Made by a program: the position numbers and the translations under genes. A stretch of DNA of 64,000 bases from Nepenthes gracilis (lineage: Eukaryota; Streptophyta; Magnoliopsida; Caryophyllales; Nepenthaceae): NCBI GenBank assembly GCA_033239525.1, contig BSYO01000019.1, positions 8,910,592 to 8,974,591 of the forward strand, given 5' to 3'. A model generated the notes under the pieces. It did not search any database, was not told where the DNA came from, and saw only the letters and a list, made by a program, of their open reading frames with translations. Shown here piece by piece: positions 1 to 11,599 of this stretch. Each line of letters starts with the position of its first letter. The stretch's first letter is position 1.

Positions 1-1255
1 GTTGCAGATCAGAGGATTGGACGGCCTTTGGCTGGCTCTCTGTTGCTGGTTTTGACAGCTAGTTGCTGTTTTGCGGGTTGATTGATTTGGACCATCCTGT
101 AATTGTTGAGTTCTTATTGGAGCTGGCAGGGTTGGTTGGATCTCTTTGCTGATTCTGTTTGGCTGACTGCTATCCTTGAAGGGCACTATATCCTTCCTGG
201 CTTGATGCGGGTTGAGCACCTTGTGTAGTCTGAGGCTGATGCCCCTTGTTCAATGCTCCTGACATTTATCTGTAAATTTGGACTCCGGTGTACTTTAAGG
301 GCATGGATTGAACTCTGTGGAGCTCTGAAATCCTTCTTTGCTCTGTCTTAGTGACTTTTAGCTGGATTCGGATTGGGGTATATGCTGGCCTTGGTGTTGA
401 AAGAAGCTCTGCTTCTCTATGGGCTCATGCGGATGCTGCAGTCGGCTACAGCAATTAGTGTTGCAGCAGCAATGTTGTTGTTCTGTACCTGGAATTGCTG
501 ATCTAGCTGAATGGCCATTGGTCTTGGGACTCAGGATGTGGATGGCCCTATCTTGCTGGTTTGTTTATATGGGTTCAGCTTTAGAATGGTGAGTGCCGAT
601 GCTGAAAATTGCTGTTGGGGCAGGTCCTTGAATTTTGGATGGTTGAAAGTTGCTGATGCTGGTTGTTGCACTCTCGGATGTGATCTTTGCTATTGATCAT
701 TGCTGATCCTGCTGGGATGTATTTTGGCTCTAGGTGGTTGAACTGCTCTGACAAACTGCTATGACTGCTTCTTAGCATTGAGTTGCAGCTTGTTGCGGTG
801 GTGACTTGATTTCTTTTGACGCCTGCTTCAGCTACAGATGCTGGAATGGTGCAGTGCCTGCTGATGATATTCTTGGCTGTCGGTGCTGATTTGGATGACC
901 TGGATGTGCTACCCTGGATCATTTTGGTGACTGGGTTGTTCGATGGCTGATGGCGAAGACAAAGTGGCTGTAGCTTCCATAGCTATGTAGATTACCTGGA
1001 TTAGGGTTTTTCTATGTTGCTGCGGGATTTATAGCGCCGGCTGTTTTGTGATGTAATATTTTTCATTTTCTATAGGTCCTGTAGAACGTTGGTCTCCTAG
1101 AGATCTGTTCTATACTTCCGGATGTACTTGTCGCTCGGGGTATGCCCCAGCGGATTATGTTTTACTCCCAAGTTAAAATACTAGGAGTTAAAACATCGAA
1201 TTTGTAAATTTTTCTCCCATAAATCCAAAATACTTACTTACCAAAAAAAAAAAAA
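1..1255 (+). mobile_element. E1: 3' part of a non-LTR element (5' end outside window)
   Basis: No convincing reading frame. The strand is rich in T and G with dense CTGCTG/TGCTG words, the composition of the 3' UTR in every element here. The family 3' module begins at the CTCGGGG box (1134), continues through a hairpin and TTACTTACC, and ends in 13 A (1243-1255). It lies inside the ORF1 tail of LINE L-a, which resumes at 1256. The left TSD is outside the window, so it cannot be decided whether E1 is an ORF-less element or the tail of a LINE. Confidence 0.8.
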
Positions 1256-1612
1256 GATGGCAGGCGATCACTTCATGACACTGCAACCCCAAGGTTTCCG
1301 ACAGCAAAAGCAGAAGCAGCCATCGTCCCTCCTAGTCGGCTCCCTGACTCGTCTACCCCTCCCGGTTCTGTGAGTCCCTCACGCTGTCCGGTGCTTCCCA
1401 GTACCTCAAAAATGAGGATTGAAAAGTACTCCTCCGAACCAGGCCTGTCTGGTCCTAGTAACAACCATCCACCTATCGCACCGGCTTGCTCCGCCGCCAC
1501 CATGCTTGGTGATCCACCTTCTAGATCCCCCCGTAGTCTGAATAGTGGTAGTCCCTCTCCCAAAAATGGGGAGCGTCCCTCCTCTCGGAGTAATAAAAAT
1601 CTCGAGGATTAA
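1256..1612 (+). pseudogene. L-a ORF1, C-terminal 118 codons
   Basis: One frame is open from the E1 junction at 1256 to a TAA at 1610-1612. The product is low-complexity and rich in Pro, Ser and Arg (for example SPRSLNSGSPSPKNGER), like the basic tail of L-b ORF1. It sits just upstream of ORF2, the standard L1 order. It lacks the acidic DDEVHD-type C-terminal domain of the ORF1-only elements H, O1 and O2. The RNA-binding region would lie upstream of E1, outside the window. Confidence 0.6.
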
Positions 1613-1641
1613 AAATCATCCCCCACCTTCTCCCTCTACTC

Positions 1642-4600
1642 ATGACTAGCATTGCCTGGATTGGAATGTGAGGGGCCTAAATGGGTTGGTAAAAGCCCAT
1701 GAAGTCTCCAACCTCATTAGCACCCATAGGTGTAGCATTGCAGGCTTGGTGGAAACCAAGGTTAGGGAAAGAAACTCTTTGACTATTTCCACCAGGATTA
1801 GACCTAATTGGACTTGGGTCATGAATTACTCGCCTCCTCGAATGGTCGGACTTGGGTGGGCTGGGATCCCACTGTTTCGTGCAACGTCCTCGCCTCGGAG
1901 GAACAGGTCATTCATCTTGAAGTCCTTTTCCTCGAGGAGAATACCCGATGCCCGATATCTTTATCTATGGTGCTAACTCTGAAATCTCTCGTAGATTCCT
2001 TTGGGATAGCCTTCGGATGATGTCTAAATATCCCGGCAACCTCCCGGGCTGCCCTTGGGGACTTCAACGCTATCGATCCCATACCGAGGCCTTGGGTGGT
2101 ATCTCGGCACAACAAAAGCTCGCTGAGCTGGATCACCGCCTTAGAGACTGTGATCTTGATGACGTTTGCCATGAAGGTATGCACTATACCTGAACGATGG
2201 CCGCGACTCTTCCCTTCGCATTTTCGTAAAGCTGGATCGTGTGGTCGCGAATGGGCATTGGTTCGATAATTTCAGACGGGCTAAGGCCCTTTTTCCCCGC
2301 TAGACCTGTCGATCATTCGCCTTGTATCCTTCTCACCTCCGGGTTATCCCCGAGAAAAGGTGGGATGTTCCGTTCAACAATTTCCTCACAAAATCCCCTA
2401 ATTTTCACTCTTTGGTTGCAGATGCTTGGTCGGATGTAATGGTTATCCGATGTTCCAGGCTTGTAGCTCGCCTCAAGTCAGTGAAAAGGCTCAAAGAGCT
2501 TAATGTCCATGAAGGTGATGTCCATGAGGAGGTTGTTCGCCCGAGGATAAAGCTTGAGGAGATCCGGGTCAAAACCCTCCTAACTTTGTGTGCCATCTCG
2601 AAGAACGCAGATGCAAGGATGCTTACCATAATGCTTCAAGGAAGGAAGCCGACCTTACTAAGCAAAAAAAGCTAAAATAAGGTGGCTCAAGGATGGTGAT
2701 CAATGTAATAATTTCTTTTTTAAGACCATTAATGGGAACAATAATAAGAATCGGATCATCTCGCTCCTTGATCATGATGGGACTCCTACCAATGGTATTG
2801 AAAATGTCCAAAAGCTAATTGTGGACCACTTTAGCATGGCTCTTGGGACTGGACGCACATACGGTTCAGTTAACGCGGATCGCCTACGCCCTTACATCAT
2901 CCACTCGTGCCGAATCACTCATGGACCTTCTTGCCACTGTAAGTGATAATGAGATCCATGAAGACTATCTTCTCCATTGGTGATTATAGAGCTCCGAGCC
3001 CCGATGGGTTCAAAGCCCATTTCTTTAAAGAAGCGTGGGATATCGTGGGTTCATCTGTTTGTGAGGCCATCCGTGACTTTTTCGATCATGGTTTGCTCCT
3101 CAAACAAGTGAACTCTACGATCATTAGCTTGATCCCCAAGGTTCAGTCTCCTCGGCTGGTCTCTGACTACCGCCCCATTTCCTTTGTAATGTCATCTATA
3201 AAGTCATCTCGAAGATCATTGCCAATCGGTTAAAGATGACGTTACCTTATTTGGTTGATAAATGCCGACGGCTTTTGTGGCGGGTCGCCAAATCGGTGAC
3301 AATATTCTCCTCGCCCAAGAACTCCTCCACAAGTACCATCCGGGTCACGGCCCCCTCGATGTACTTTGAAAATTGACCTAATGAAAGCCTATGATTATGT
3401 CCATTGGGATTTCATTCTATCCTGCTCGACCATCATGAATTTCCCGCCCAAAATGATAAATTGGATCGAGACAATGTATTACCACCCCCTCGTACTCGGT
3501 AAATATTAATGGGAAAGCGGGCTGCTTCTTCAAAGGGGGTAAGGGTCTTCGCCAAGGCGATCCGATCTCTCCTTACCTTTTTGTGTCAAGCTATGGAGGT
3601 GCCGAATGGTATCATTGACCTTAAGGCGCGGGAACAAAAATTTCACATTTCATTGGAAGTGCGATGTGACCCAGACTGTCATGTTTGGCCTTTGCCGATG
3701 ACCTCCTCCTATTCTCTCGGGCGACGTGAGCTCCATCCGTATTCTCAAGGATTGCCTCGAGGAATTCCATTGGCTGTCTCTGGGTTTGTCGGCAAACATA
3801 AATAAGAGTGAGACCTTCCTTTGCTCTAATGACCCCGGCTTTCGATTCGAGAATATTGTTGATGTTTTGGGCTTCAAATTGGGTTCTCTCCCATCGTATA
3901 CCTTGGCGTCCTCGATTTCCACCGATTGTCAATCCGTGATTGCACGACCCTTACCGAGAAAATTACCCAACGCATTAAATCTTGGAAGAATAGGTGGCTC
4001 TCATTTGGTGGTCGCTTACAATTGGTGGCCTCGATTCTCTCATCACCACCTTTCTGGGCTTCGATCTTCATCCTCCCCAAATCCATCCTTAATCGTGATC
4101 GACCGCATCTTGAGGCGATTCCTTTGGAATGGATCTTCGGAAGGTAAGGTAAATGCAAAAGTGGCACAGGCGGATATTTGCTACCCTAAGTGTGAAGGTG
4201 GCTTGGGTCTCAAGAATTTGCAAGCTCAAAATAAAGCCCTCATCTCGTAAGCTCCTCCGGCGCATCCTGTCTAAAGATCCTCGACTCGGCTTGGTCTTCT
4301 TGGGTCCACAAAACTAGGATCAAGGATCGGTGTATTTGGACTCTCAAAGTCCCCGAATCGCTCCCCGGAGCCGGAAGAAAATTATAAAGCTCCGTTCTGT
4401 CATGTGCGCTCATACTTCCAAGATCATTGGTGATGGCATGGATACTTTAGTCCGGCATGACCACCGGCATCCTCAAGGCCCCCTTAGTGGGTTTTGCATG
4501 CACCGCATTCGTGCTGGCCACCGGATTATCCGGGGACGCCAAGGTTTCTCGCATTATCGAGATGACCATTGGGATTGGCCTAACCCTTATGATCGGAGGC

Positions 4601-7536
4601 TCTAGCATTGCCCAAACATGCCCCATTATCTACCCAATGCCGAGCGAAATGACTCCCTGAGATGGCTTGGATGCCATAATGGTATTTTTTCGACTAAGTC
4701 TGCCTACCTCCTTTTTCACCCCCCCAATCTGAAGCTCGGTTGGAACAATGTAGTTTGGGGTCCTTTCCATATTGGACCAATGAATGCCTCTCTCCCATGA
4801 TTGAGTTGATCTCTCACTCTCCTCCCTGTGAGGCGACATTTGACCTCTCTCTAGATTTGTCTTCATCCCTCGAGTTCAAAATTTGAACTCGGTTTTGGTC
4901 GCGCCTTCAGCGTCGACTCTCACCTGGCAGGGCGGCGCCGGAGCCGGCCTCGGTCGGTCTCTTGGTGCCTAGCCCCTACTCTCCCATCTCTCCTCCTCCT
5001 CTTTTCTCCCGACGCGAGGACATCTTTCTCTTCGGTTTTGCCTTGGGGCTTCGCGCCTCCGGGCGATTGGAGTCATTGCGCCGATCTCCCGGCCGCCCTC
5101 CGGTTTGGTTGGCTTTGTGTCTCGCGAAGGTTTCGGCGCTCCCATCCCGGTGGTCGATTTGGGGTTGCTTTATCTTATTCGAATGGCGGGGTATTGAAGT
5201 TTTGGCCGAAGACTGCAGTTGTTTGTCTCCCTTCGGGTGCGTCTATTACTTTTGCCTCTTTGCATCGATTTTTTCAACGGGTTGCTTGTCTCATTTCAAG
5301 GATTTTAGGAGTTGATTGTCCTCCTCAAGTTGCCTGTCCCTCGGGCCGTGTGACCCATTTGTGTTGGGGTTTGGGAGCCCATGGTTTTCTCGGGAGTGGG
5401 ATGTTACTTTTGGCCGAGGGATGTGTAGCCGAGTGAGGTTCCGATTGGTTGCTTTCTTCCTTCTTGTTGAGAGTGCTCGGTGTTGCAGCTCATTGAATCG
5501 CTTGTCCGGCAAATTCAGCCGCAGTTGATGTCGTTGCTTTGCTGCAATTTCATCTTATGTTGCGTGTTGTCTCGGCTTGAAGATCGTGATGCAGCCAATG
5601 TCCATTGATGTTGCTCACCGCTTCTCCGGCTGCTTTTTCCCATTTTCGGATTGGGTTGGGGGGAGCCCATGTGCTTAAGGACTTGGAATTTCCTACAGAG
5701 GCTGAGCTGTGCCTTGGTTCCATTCGGACGCCGAATGATCTTCCTGTTTTGAGCTTTGTCCGATGGGTGCTGTCTCTTCTCAAAGGAATTGAGGTTGCTT
5801 TGATTGTCCTCTATGCCGCTCCGACCGCCGTGTGCCCTTTATTGAATGGGTTGGGGGAGCCCCGAGATTATGGCTTGGGTCATGTTGGCTGGGATCGAGT
5901 AGCCGGATGAGATGCCTTTTGGTGACTTATTTTCCTTTTTGTTGAGATGGTGCCCCTAAATTTTCGCCGCTAATAGCGGTGAGTTGTGGCCTTGATGTCC
6001 CGATGGCACAGGTCGTGTTTGGCGATTCTTCTCGCCGCGGTGGGGAAGGTTCTTGTTTCCGCCCTGTGACCGAACGTGGGCGGCAATTATCATTATGGAT
6101 TTATGTTTAGTTGTAGCCAATAAGAAGTCACTGTATCTAATTTGGTATAGTATTGAGCTTGATCTTTGTGGTGCTCGGTGGATTGGTTCTCACTGCAGGT
6201 CTTCTTACGCATTTTCCTTCGCGTTCTTCCGTTGGGATTGGCTGAAATCATTTTCGCCACCTATGCTGTTTTGGAGATCTAGTTGTTTACGCCTTGGGCA
6301 GTCAGTATTTGCATCCTAATGCCAAGTTGGTTGATTCACACCTGGTCCTCGATGATTGGTGTCCACAATTTTGTCATGAATCCCGTGCGGCACTTGATGT
6401 TGTTGCTTTTCTTTTGTTGTTTGTCTTTGAAGCATTAGCAGATTGATTAGTCTTTGGCCGGGTCCAATTGTCGCTTCTTTGCCGTGGATTTGGTTTATCT
6501 TTGGCTGGCTCCGGATGGTTTTTTGTGTGGTATGGCCTCAAGCGCATCCGGGATGTCCCTCATGATTTGTTGAACGCAAGTTATTGTTGGCGTAATGCTC
6601 CAATCCCGTGAGTTGAGTTTGCAGCCATACCGGCTTGCGTGCTTGCTCTATCTTGCCATTATCTCGCTCAGACGGGCTACCTTACTGTGTAGTTGTTGTT
6701 AGTAGGTGCAGCTTGCCTGCCCGTGGTTGACTGCTGTCCCCATGGTTTTGAAGATGCTGTCCCGGTATTTGCTCCCTACCAAGGTGCTGATTTCGAGTTT
6801 TGGCCTTAGAATGGCATGTTATGTCTTCTTTTGCTTTGTTTAGAACTGCCTTTGTGTGGTTGCTTATGTAGTATGAATACCAAAGAATTTTATCTATTAG
6901 TTGGTTTCATCGGTTGTATTAAAATGCTCGGGGTATGCCCTAGCTATTTTGGTTTATTCCTAAGTCGGAATAACACTTGGGGATAAATCACAGCTTGTAA
7001 AATTTTCTCCCATCAATCCAAATCACTTACTTACCAAAAAAAAAAAAAAGGGGTCCTTTCCATATCCCTGCCCATGCTTTTACCCTCTGGTTGGCAATCA
7101 AAGGAAGGCTTAATACTGCCGACCGTGTTCGCGGTGTCCCTAATCTATCTCTTACTTGCTCCCTGTGTGACTCGGATGCTGAAAATCACAACTATCTTTT
7201 CTTCTCCTGCCCGTTTTCTAATTCCGTTTGGACCACCATCCAACGGAATGCCCGTATTCATTGGCCTTACCAAAATCACCACAAAATGTCACCAAGCTGC
7301 CCTCATTTGGAAAGGAAAAAATCTTTCTCGCTTTGTCTAAACGCTTTCTCTCGCGGCTCTCTGTCTATTATATTTGGAGAGAACGAAACAACCGTATCTT
7401 TGAGAAATCTTTGCCTCAAAACATCTCCCACATTTGTTCTCAAATCTCAAACACTGTACGGGATAAGTTGATGGCCTCGTTGCCTCGTGCTGGTCACCCT
7501 AACCGGTCGTTGGCTAGGCGGTGGAATTTACCTTAA
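1642..7536 (+). pseudogene. L-a ORF2 relic: endonuclease, reverse transcriptase, zf-RVT
   Basis: Starts with ATG at 1642 (MTSIAW, compare MINIACWNVRGLNG in L-b), then is broken by many frameshifts. Pieces matching L-d are easy to follow: endonuclease start (1660-1850), the GSIISDG/DHSPC area (2230-2340), linker (2320-2680), RT (about 2980-3900), thumb and C-terminal part (3960-4772). Element G splits it at 4772. It resumes at 7066 with HAFTLWLAIKGRLN-like sequence, the CSLCDSDAENHN zinc motif and the closing RRWNLP, stop at 7534-7536. Not translatable as one protein. Confidence 0.85.
4773..7049 (+). mobile_element. G: ORF-less non-autonomous element, 2277 bp
   Basis: Bounded by a perfect 16-bp TSD, GGGGTCCTTTCCATAT (4757-4772 and 7050-7065), and joining the flanks restores ORF2 similarity across the site. 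The leader (4773-4980) has a CTCTCTCTAGA stretch, an AT inverted repeat (GAGTTCAAAATTTGAACTC, 4871-4889) and a GC block (GGCGGCGCCGGAGCCGGCC). The body has only short shadow frames. The 3' module has its box at 6927, hairpin arms around 6950-6990 and 14 A at 7036-7049. The leader is unlike that of LINE L-b, while the tail is shared. Confidence 0.92.
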
Positions 7537-7770
7537 AAAAAAAAAAAAACCCTCTTATTTTTATGTTGTTTTGTTTTTTTTGTTTGGTTGTTTGGTTTCT
7601 TCTTCCCCTCCTCGCCTCTCCTTTGGTGTGGCTGTTTTTATCTGTTTTTTTTTTTTAAAAAAAAAAACCCCTCTTATCTTTATGTTGTTTTGTTTTTTTT
7701 GTTTGGTTGTTTGGTTTCTTCTTCCCCTCCTCGCCTCTCCTTTGGTGTGGCTGTTTTTATCTGTTTAAAA
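7533..7770 (+). repeat. Tandem duplication of about 115-120 bp in the L-a 3' UTR
   Basis: Two nearly identical units follow the ORF2 stop: A-run, then CTCTTATYTTTATGTTG, a T/G-rich segment, CTCCTCGCCTCTCC and a closing T-run. The first unit spans about 7533-7655 and the second about 7656-7767. They differ at only a few bases, so the duplication is younger than the decay of ORF2. Slippage or unequal exchange between the flanking A/T tracts is the simple explanation. Confidence 0.85.
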
Positions 7771-8739
7771 AAAAAAAAAAAAAACTTTTGATTCCCAGAG
7801 CTCTCCCAAAAAAAAAAAAAAAGAAAAAAGAAAAAGGAAAAAAAAAAAAAAACTCTTTGTTCTTGTTGGCTTCTCGTTCACCGGCTCACAGGGCTTCCGC
7901 GGCATGCTTGATTCCTTTGTATTGCACCCGGGTCAAGTGGTGCCGGCCTGATTTGGTGGTGGTAGGAGTTGGGTGAGGGTTAATGTGGGTTGGTGGTGTA
8001 AATCTTGTGGATGGTTACTTTCGGTTGGTCCAGGGTTCTTGGGCAGTGTAAATAGTTGTATCTTCCTCCACGGTAGTGGTGGTGATTAGGGATCTATCCT
8101 TTGGAATCCCGGGGCTCAACAATGGTGTATGCACCCATTGTTGTCACCTTAGTGGAGTGGTGGTTTAGATTGTTCGTGTCTTTGCTCAAGCCTCACTTGG
8201 AAAATACTGCTTCATTTTGAGTTTGGCCTTTTTTTTTTTTCTCCTCCAGATCAATTGATGGGCTAAAGATGCGGTGCTCAACATGCTTTTTTTTTTTTTT
8301 TTGTCTTCTTTGAAAGTCTTCGTTGGCAAAAGTAGGATTGTGTGGGCTGTTTTGTAGTGTTCACAACTTTTTTCTTTTTGTTTTGATTCTATGGTTGGTT
8401 TGTGGTTGGCAATCGGATGGGCAAAGGGCTTCAACTTTGTTTTTTTTTTTTTGGGTTTTCTTTGATAGGGCCCGGAGGAGGCAGTGGTGGCCATGGAGAG
8501 GATGCACAGGCGCTAAATAAGGTTATTTGTTCTCCATTGTGATATGTTGGATAGTGTTTTGCTTCATTGGCTTTGGGGTAGCTTAGCTTTTGGCTATCTG
8601 GGTGTTGCTGGTAGATGGGAGGTATCTTTAGTTGTTCATTTTTATCGTTTGATGTCGGGGAGGGGGTGAAAGTAGAGAGTTTATTCCTCCCGAGTATTTC
8701 CTTCGAGGTCCCAAGAAGTTGATTAGAGTGGTGCATTTA

Positions 8740-9090
8740 TGCTCCAACCAAAGGGGATGTTTGGATGCACAATTGGTTAGATTGCAACTCAAATATTTTT
8801 CATTCATCAATCATCAATCATCTTAAACAATAGAAATGCTTTGTCTTATATTTTTCCCGCTTCTGAACCGGATTGGTGTAACAAATAATTCCTAAATGAA
8901 CTTCAAATCATAATAATGCCTTTTGTGGATCTTAGGCCTGTTCGGGTTTGGTAACATGATTAAGTTTTTAGTCCTTAAGAATATTTTTTTGCCATTTGTG
9001 TAAATAAAATCACAACTAATTTGGAAGACAAAAAGTGAATCTTCATATTTAGAAGGCAAATAAAAATGAATATTTGTCTTCGATGTCCGC
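8740..9090. other. AT-rich island of foreign composition inside the L-a 3' UTR
   Basis: The T/G-rich, TGCTG-laden background stops near 8740 and returns near 9090. The segment between is AT-rich, without TGCTG words, and contains a TTAGGCCTGTTCGGGTTTGG stretch (8932-8951) that resembles the first bases of Tourist-like MITEs next to a TTA target. I found no matching inverted end. It may be a truncated DNA-transposon relic or simply divergent UTR. Confidence 0.25.
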
Positions 9091-9897
9091 ATCATATTGC
9101 GTCTGTTGCTGTTCTGTTCGGACGGATTGGATGGCTTCTCTGGCAGTTCGCAGGTGCTGGATTGCTCGCATGCTTCAATTTGCCCAATTGAAGCTGTAAC
9201 TAGTTGCTGCATTGATGTAGCTGCTGGCTGTCGTTGCGGCTTGCTTGTCTAGTTCAGATTCACAACGTGAATTCTGATGGATGGTGACTCGCCGTTTTTT
9301 GTGATGCTGAACTGCTGCCATTTGGATGTCCACCGTGTCCAAGTGGATTTTGCATTGTTTTTGTGGTGCTTTGGAGCCCAGATGCTGATGAAGTCCATTG
9401 TCCTCTGTTTACTGGTTTGAAGCTGGCTTCGATCCAGTATGTTGGGCTGTTGCCTGTTTGATGATGATGTCGGGACTGGATTCAATTCTTGTGTTGTTGG
9501 TTGCGGCTGAACATCTCGTAGTTCCTCCAATGTTGTTGCTTGTCGTTGATCTTGTTCTGGATTTATGCACTGCTGAAGCTGCTGCACTGGTTTATACAGG
9601 GTCATTTGCCGGTTTGAACTGTGTCATGGCGTATTCCAGTTTTGCTTGGGTGAGGTTAAGACCTAATTGCCGATCTGGTTTCAAGAGCTGGTTTGGGTTC
9701 GAAATGAATTGTCGATCTCGAATTGCATCCCATATGCCGATCTCATTTGCGGTAGCTTCCGATTTTCCTGTTTTGGATCTCAGCTGCCGATCTCAAAATC
9801 GTGATCGGTTTTGGGCTACTTGCCGGATTCTTTCGCGCATGGGAGCCGGGTTTGGGTGCCAGCCCGGTTCAGTTTCACAACATATTCTGATGATGGT

Positions 9898-9914
9898 ACT
9901 TACCAAAAAAAAAA
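9898..9914 (+). mobile_element. M3: 17-bp micro-retroinsertion (ACTTACC plus 10 A)
   Basis: CATATTCTGATGATGGT occurs at 9881-9897 and again, perfectly, at 9915-9931. The only sequence between the copies is ACTTACC followed by ten A, exactly the last bases and tail of the element family. The 17-bp duplication has the length of TSDs around full elements in this window. Read as a target-primed insertion in which reverse transcription stopped after seven template bases. Confidence 0.88.
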
Positions 9915-10268
9915 CATATTCTGATGATGGTGCTGGTCTGCTGAACTGCTGAACTGCCGTTTTGTGGTGCTGTGGGACCTCGGCCTCTGTTGTTTTGCTG
10001 CTACTATTTTTCACTAGCCGAAGGTGCTGTCTTGCCATATGTTGGCTTTGTTCAAGCTTGTTTACGATGGAATTGTCATATTTTGTCGTTTTCGGTTTAA
10101 GTTGTCCTCCTAGAGGCTTGTTTGTATATTCAAATGTATCGTCCGCTCGGGGTATGCCCTAGCGTATTATGTGTTATCTTCAAGCCAAAATGCTTGGAGA
10201 TAAACATATTTTTTTGTACTATTTTTTCTCCCATTAATCCAAAATTCTTACTTACCAAAAAAAAAAAA

Positions 10269-11593
10269 GCAGAAGCAGCTACATCACACCCACTGCCCAA
10301 CGCTATCAAAGACCTTTAGATCAGCATGAGGATCAGCATGGCACCCTGAGGCACAGAGGTGAATTACAGCCCCATCAGCAGAACTGAAGTGTTCAGCATG
10401 CAAAATTGCAGGCGATCGGGTTACAAACACAGCAAGACTGACTGCTTCCCAGCAGGCAGATTAAGTATCAGGGGAAGGCTAAGGACAGCAGCTTCCAGGC
10501 CTCTTCAACTGCTTCAGTGCAAAACAAGCAGCATCTCCAGTTCAGAAGCATAACAGTCGAGATCAGGGACAGCAACATTTTCAGCCCCAACATATTACAT
10601 CATTCAAGCATTCCAGATAATAGAGAGAATTGCATTTCATCAGCATCAGCACCGCAGCAATGACAGCACATTAATCAGCCTAACAGCGACACAGAAAAAA
10701 CAGCAGGCTTCAGCATCACAGCCCCTCAGGATGGTGGACTTTCCAAAGGCACCAACGCACCCAGCTCCAGCATGAGTGTGCATGCCAGCCAGCTCTTCCA
10801 ATACCAACAGAACTGTCTACAACCCCAGACAACAACAGTAGGAAGCATATGACAAACATCTGCAAATGACAAACATCTGCACATAAAAACATCAACTACC
10901 CAACATCCAGCAGTAGATTGGCCGCAGAGGAGAACCGAATATCAACAGCAATCGTTCTCAAGCCCAGCCCAGCCGCATGAATCCGAACACCAGCAGTAGA
11001 AATATTAATATAGCATATCCCATCTTAACCATAGACACCCGAGCAACTCCTAAGCCATCCTTACATTCACACACAAAACCATCTCCTAAGCCATGCCATC
11101 CAACCATCCAAGCCAAATTGCCCAAAAGCAGACTTCCCTAGACGACATGCAGCACCCATAAAATCAACTGCTTCTAGCTGAGACAATTTCAGATCAGAAA
11201 AAGCATGGCAACCAACCTGGAGGTGCCAGAATAGCAGCACAGACCAAAAACACCAAGAATTGCAGCACCCATGACTCAACATCATACCCTGCCCCATACC
11301 ATCGATATCATTCCGATTGCAGCACCCAACATGTAAGGTTGCTTTTTGCCTTGAATTGTAATTTCTTAGGTTGGGCTTGTCAACCTTGTTTTGTGATTGT
11401 TTTTTGTTATTATTCTGTGGGTCTGTAATTAGTTGTCCTCATGGAGATCTTAGATATTTTCTGATGTAACACTTGCTCGGGGCATGCCCTAGCGTTTATG
11501 TTTTATCTTCAAGTCAAAACACTTGGAGATAAAATATAGATTATGTAATTTTTCTCTCTTAATCCAAAATACTTACTTAACAAAAAAAAAAAA
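10269..11593 (+). mobile_element. T: non-LTR element with 5' inversion (twin priming)
   Basis: The right part (about 11336-11593) is a + oriented 3' end: box at 11476, hairpin, poly(A) 11582-11593. The left part (10269-11335) is C/A-rich with CAGCA words, i.e. the 3' UTR composition on the opposite strand, yet it has no poly(T) or TTTGGTAAGTAAG start of its own. An inverted 5' segment joined to a direct 3' segment is the known outcome of twin priming in L1. It abuts the poly(A) of L-a, so its TSD would be an A-run and cannot be seen. Closest tail match: L-c (both have GGGGCATGCCC). Confidence 0.7.
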
Positions 11594-11599
11594 GGTGTT

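Larger units (their letters stand above)
1256..10268 (+). mobile_element. L-a: degenerate plant L1-type LINE (ORF1 tail, ORF2, long 3' UTR)
   Basis: Order seen: end of ORF1 (1256-1612), a 29-base gap, ORF2 (1642-7536) interrupted by element G (4773-7049), then a 2.7-kb T/G-rich 3' UTR ending in the family module (box at 10146, poly(A) to 10268). A second insertion, E1, removed its 5' part from view. ORF2 has many frameshifts and stops, so this copy is old and dead. The right flank is the twin-primed copy T, then ORF1 of element K. The expected left TSD is outside the window. Confidence 0.88.
7537..10268 (+). other. L-a 3' UTR: homopolymer cluster, then T/G-rich sequence
   Basis: No gene seen. 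From 7537 to 7860 there are several runs of 10-18 A or T. Similar A-tract clusters follow ORF2 in L-c (33320-33650) and L-d (42550-42740), and weakly in L-b (58832, 59083). After this the strand is T/G-rich with TGCTG words until the 3' module at 10146-10268. An AT-rich island (about 8740-9090) and a 17-bp micro-insertion (9898-9914) interrupt it. Confidence 0.7.

Noticed and set aside
9398..9952. 184-codon + frame rich in Val, Leu, Cys
   Set aside because: Lies in the L-a 3' UTR, spans micro-insertion M3, and reflects T/G bias; hydrophobic stretches come from GTT/CTG words and not from a membrane protein.
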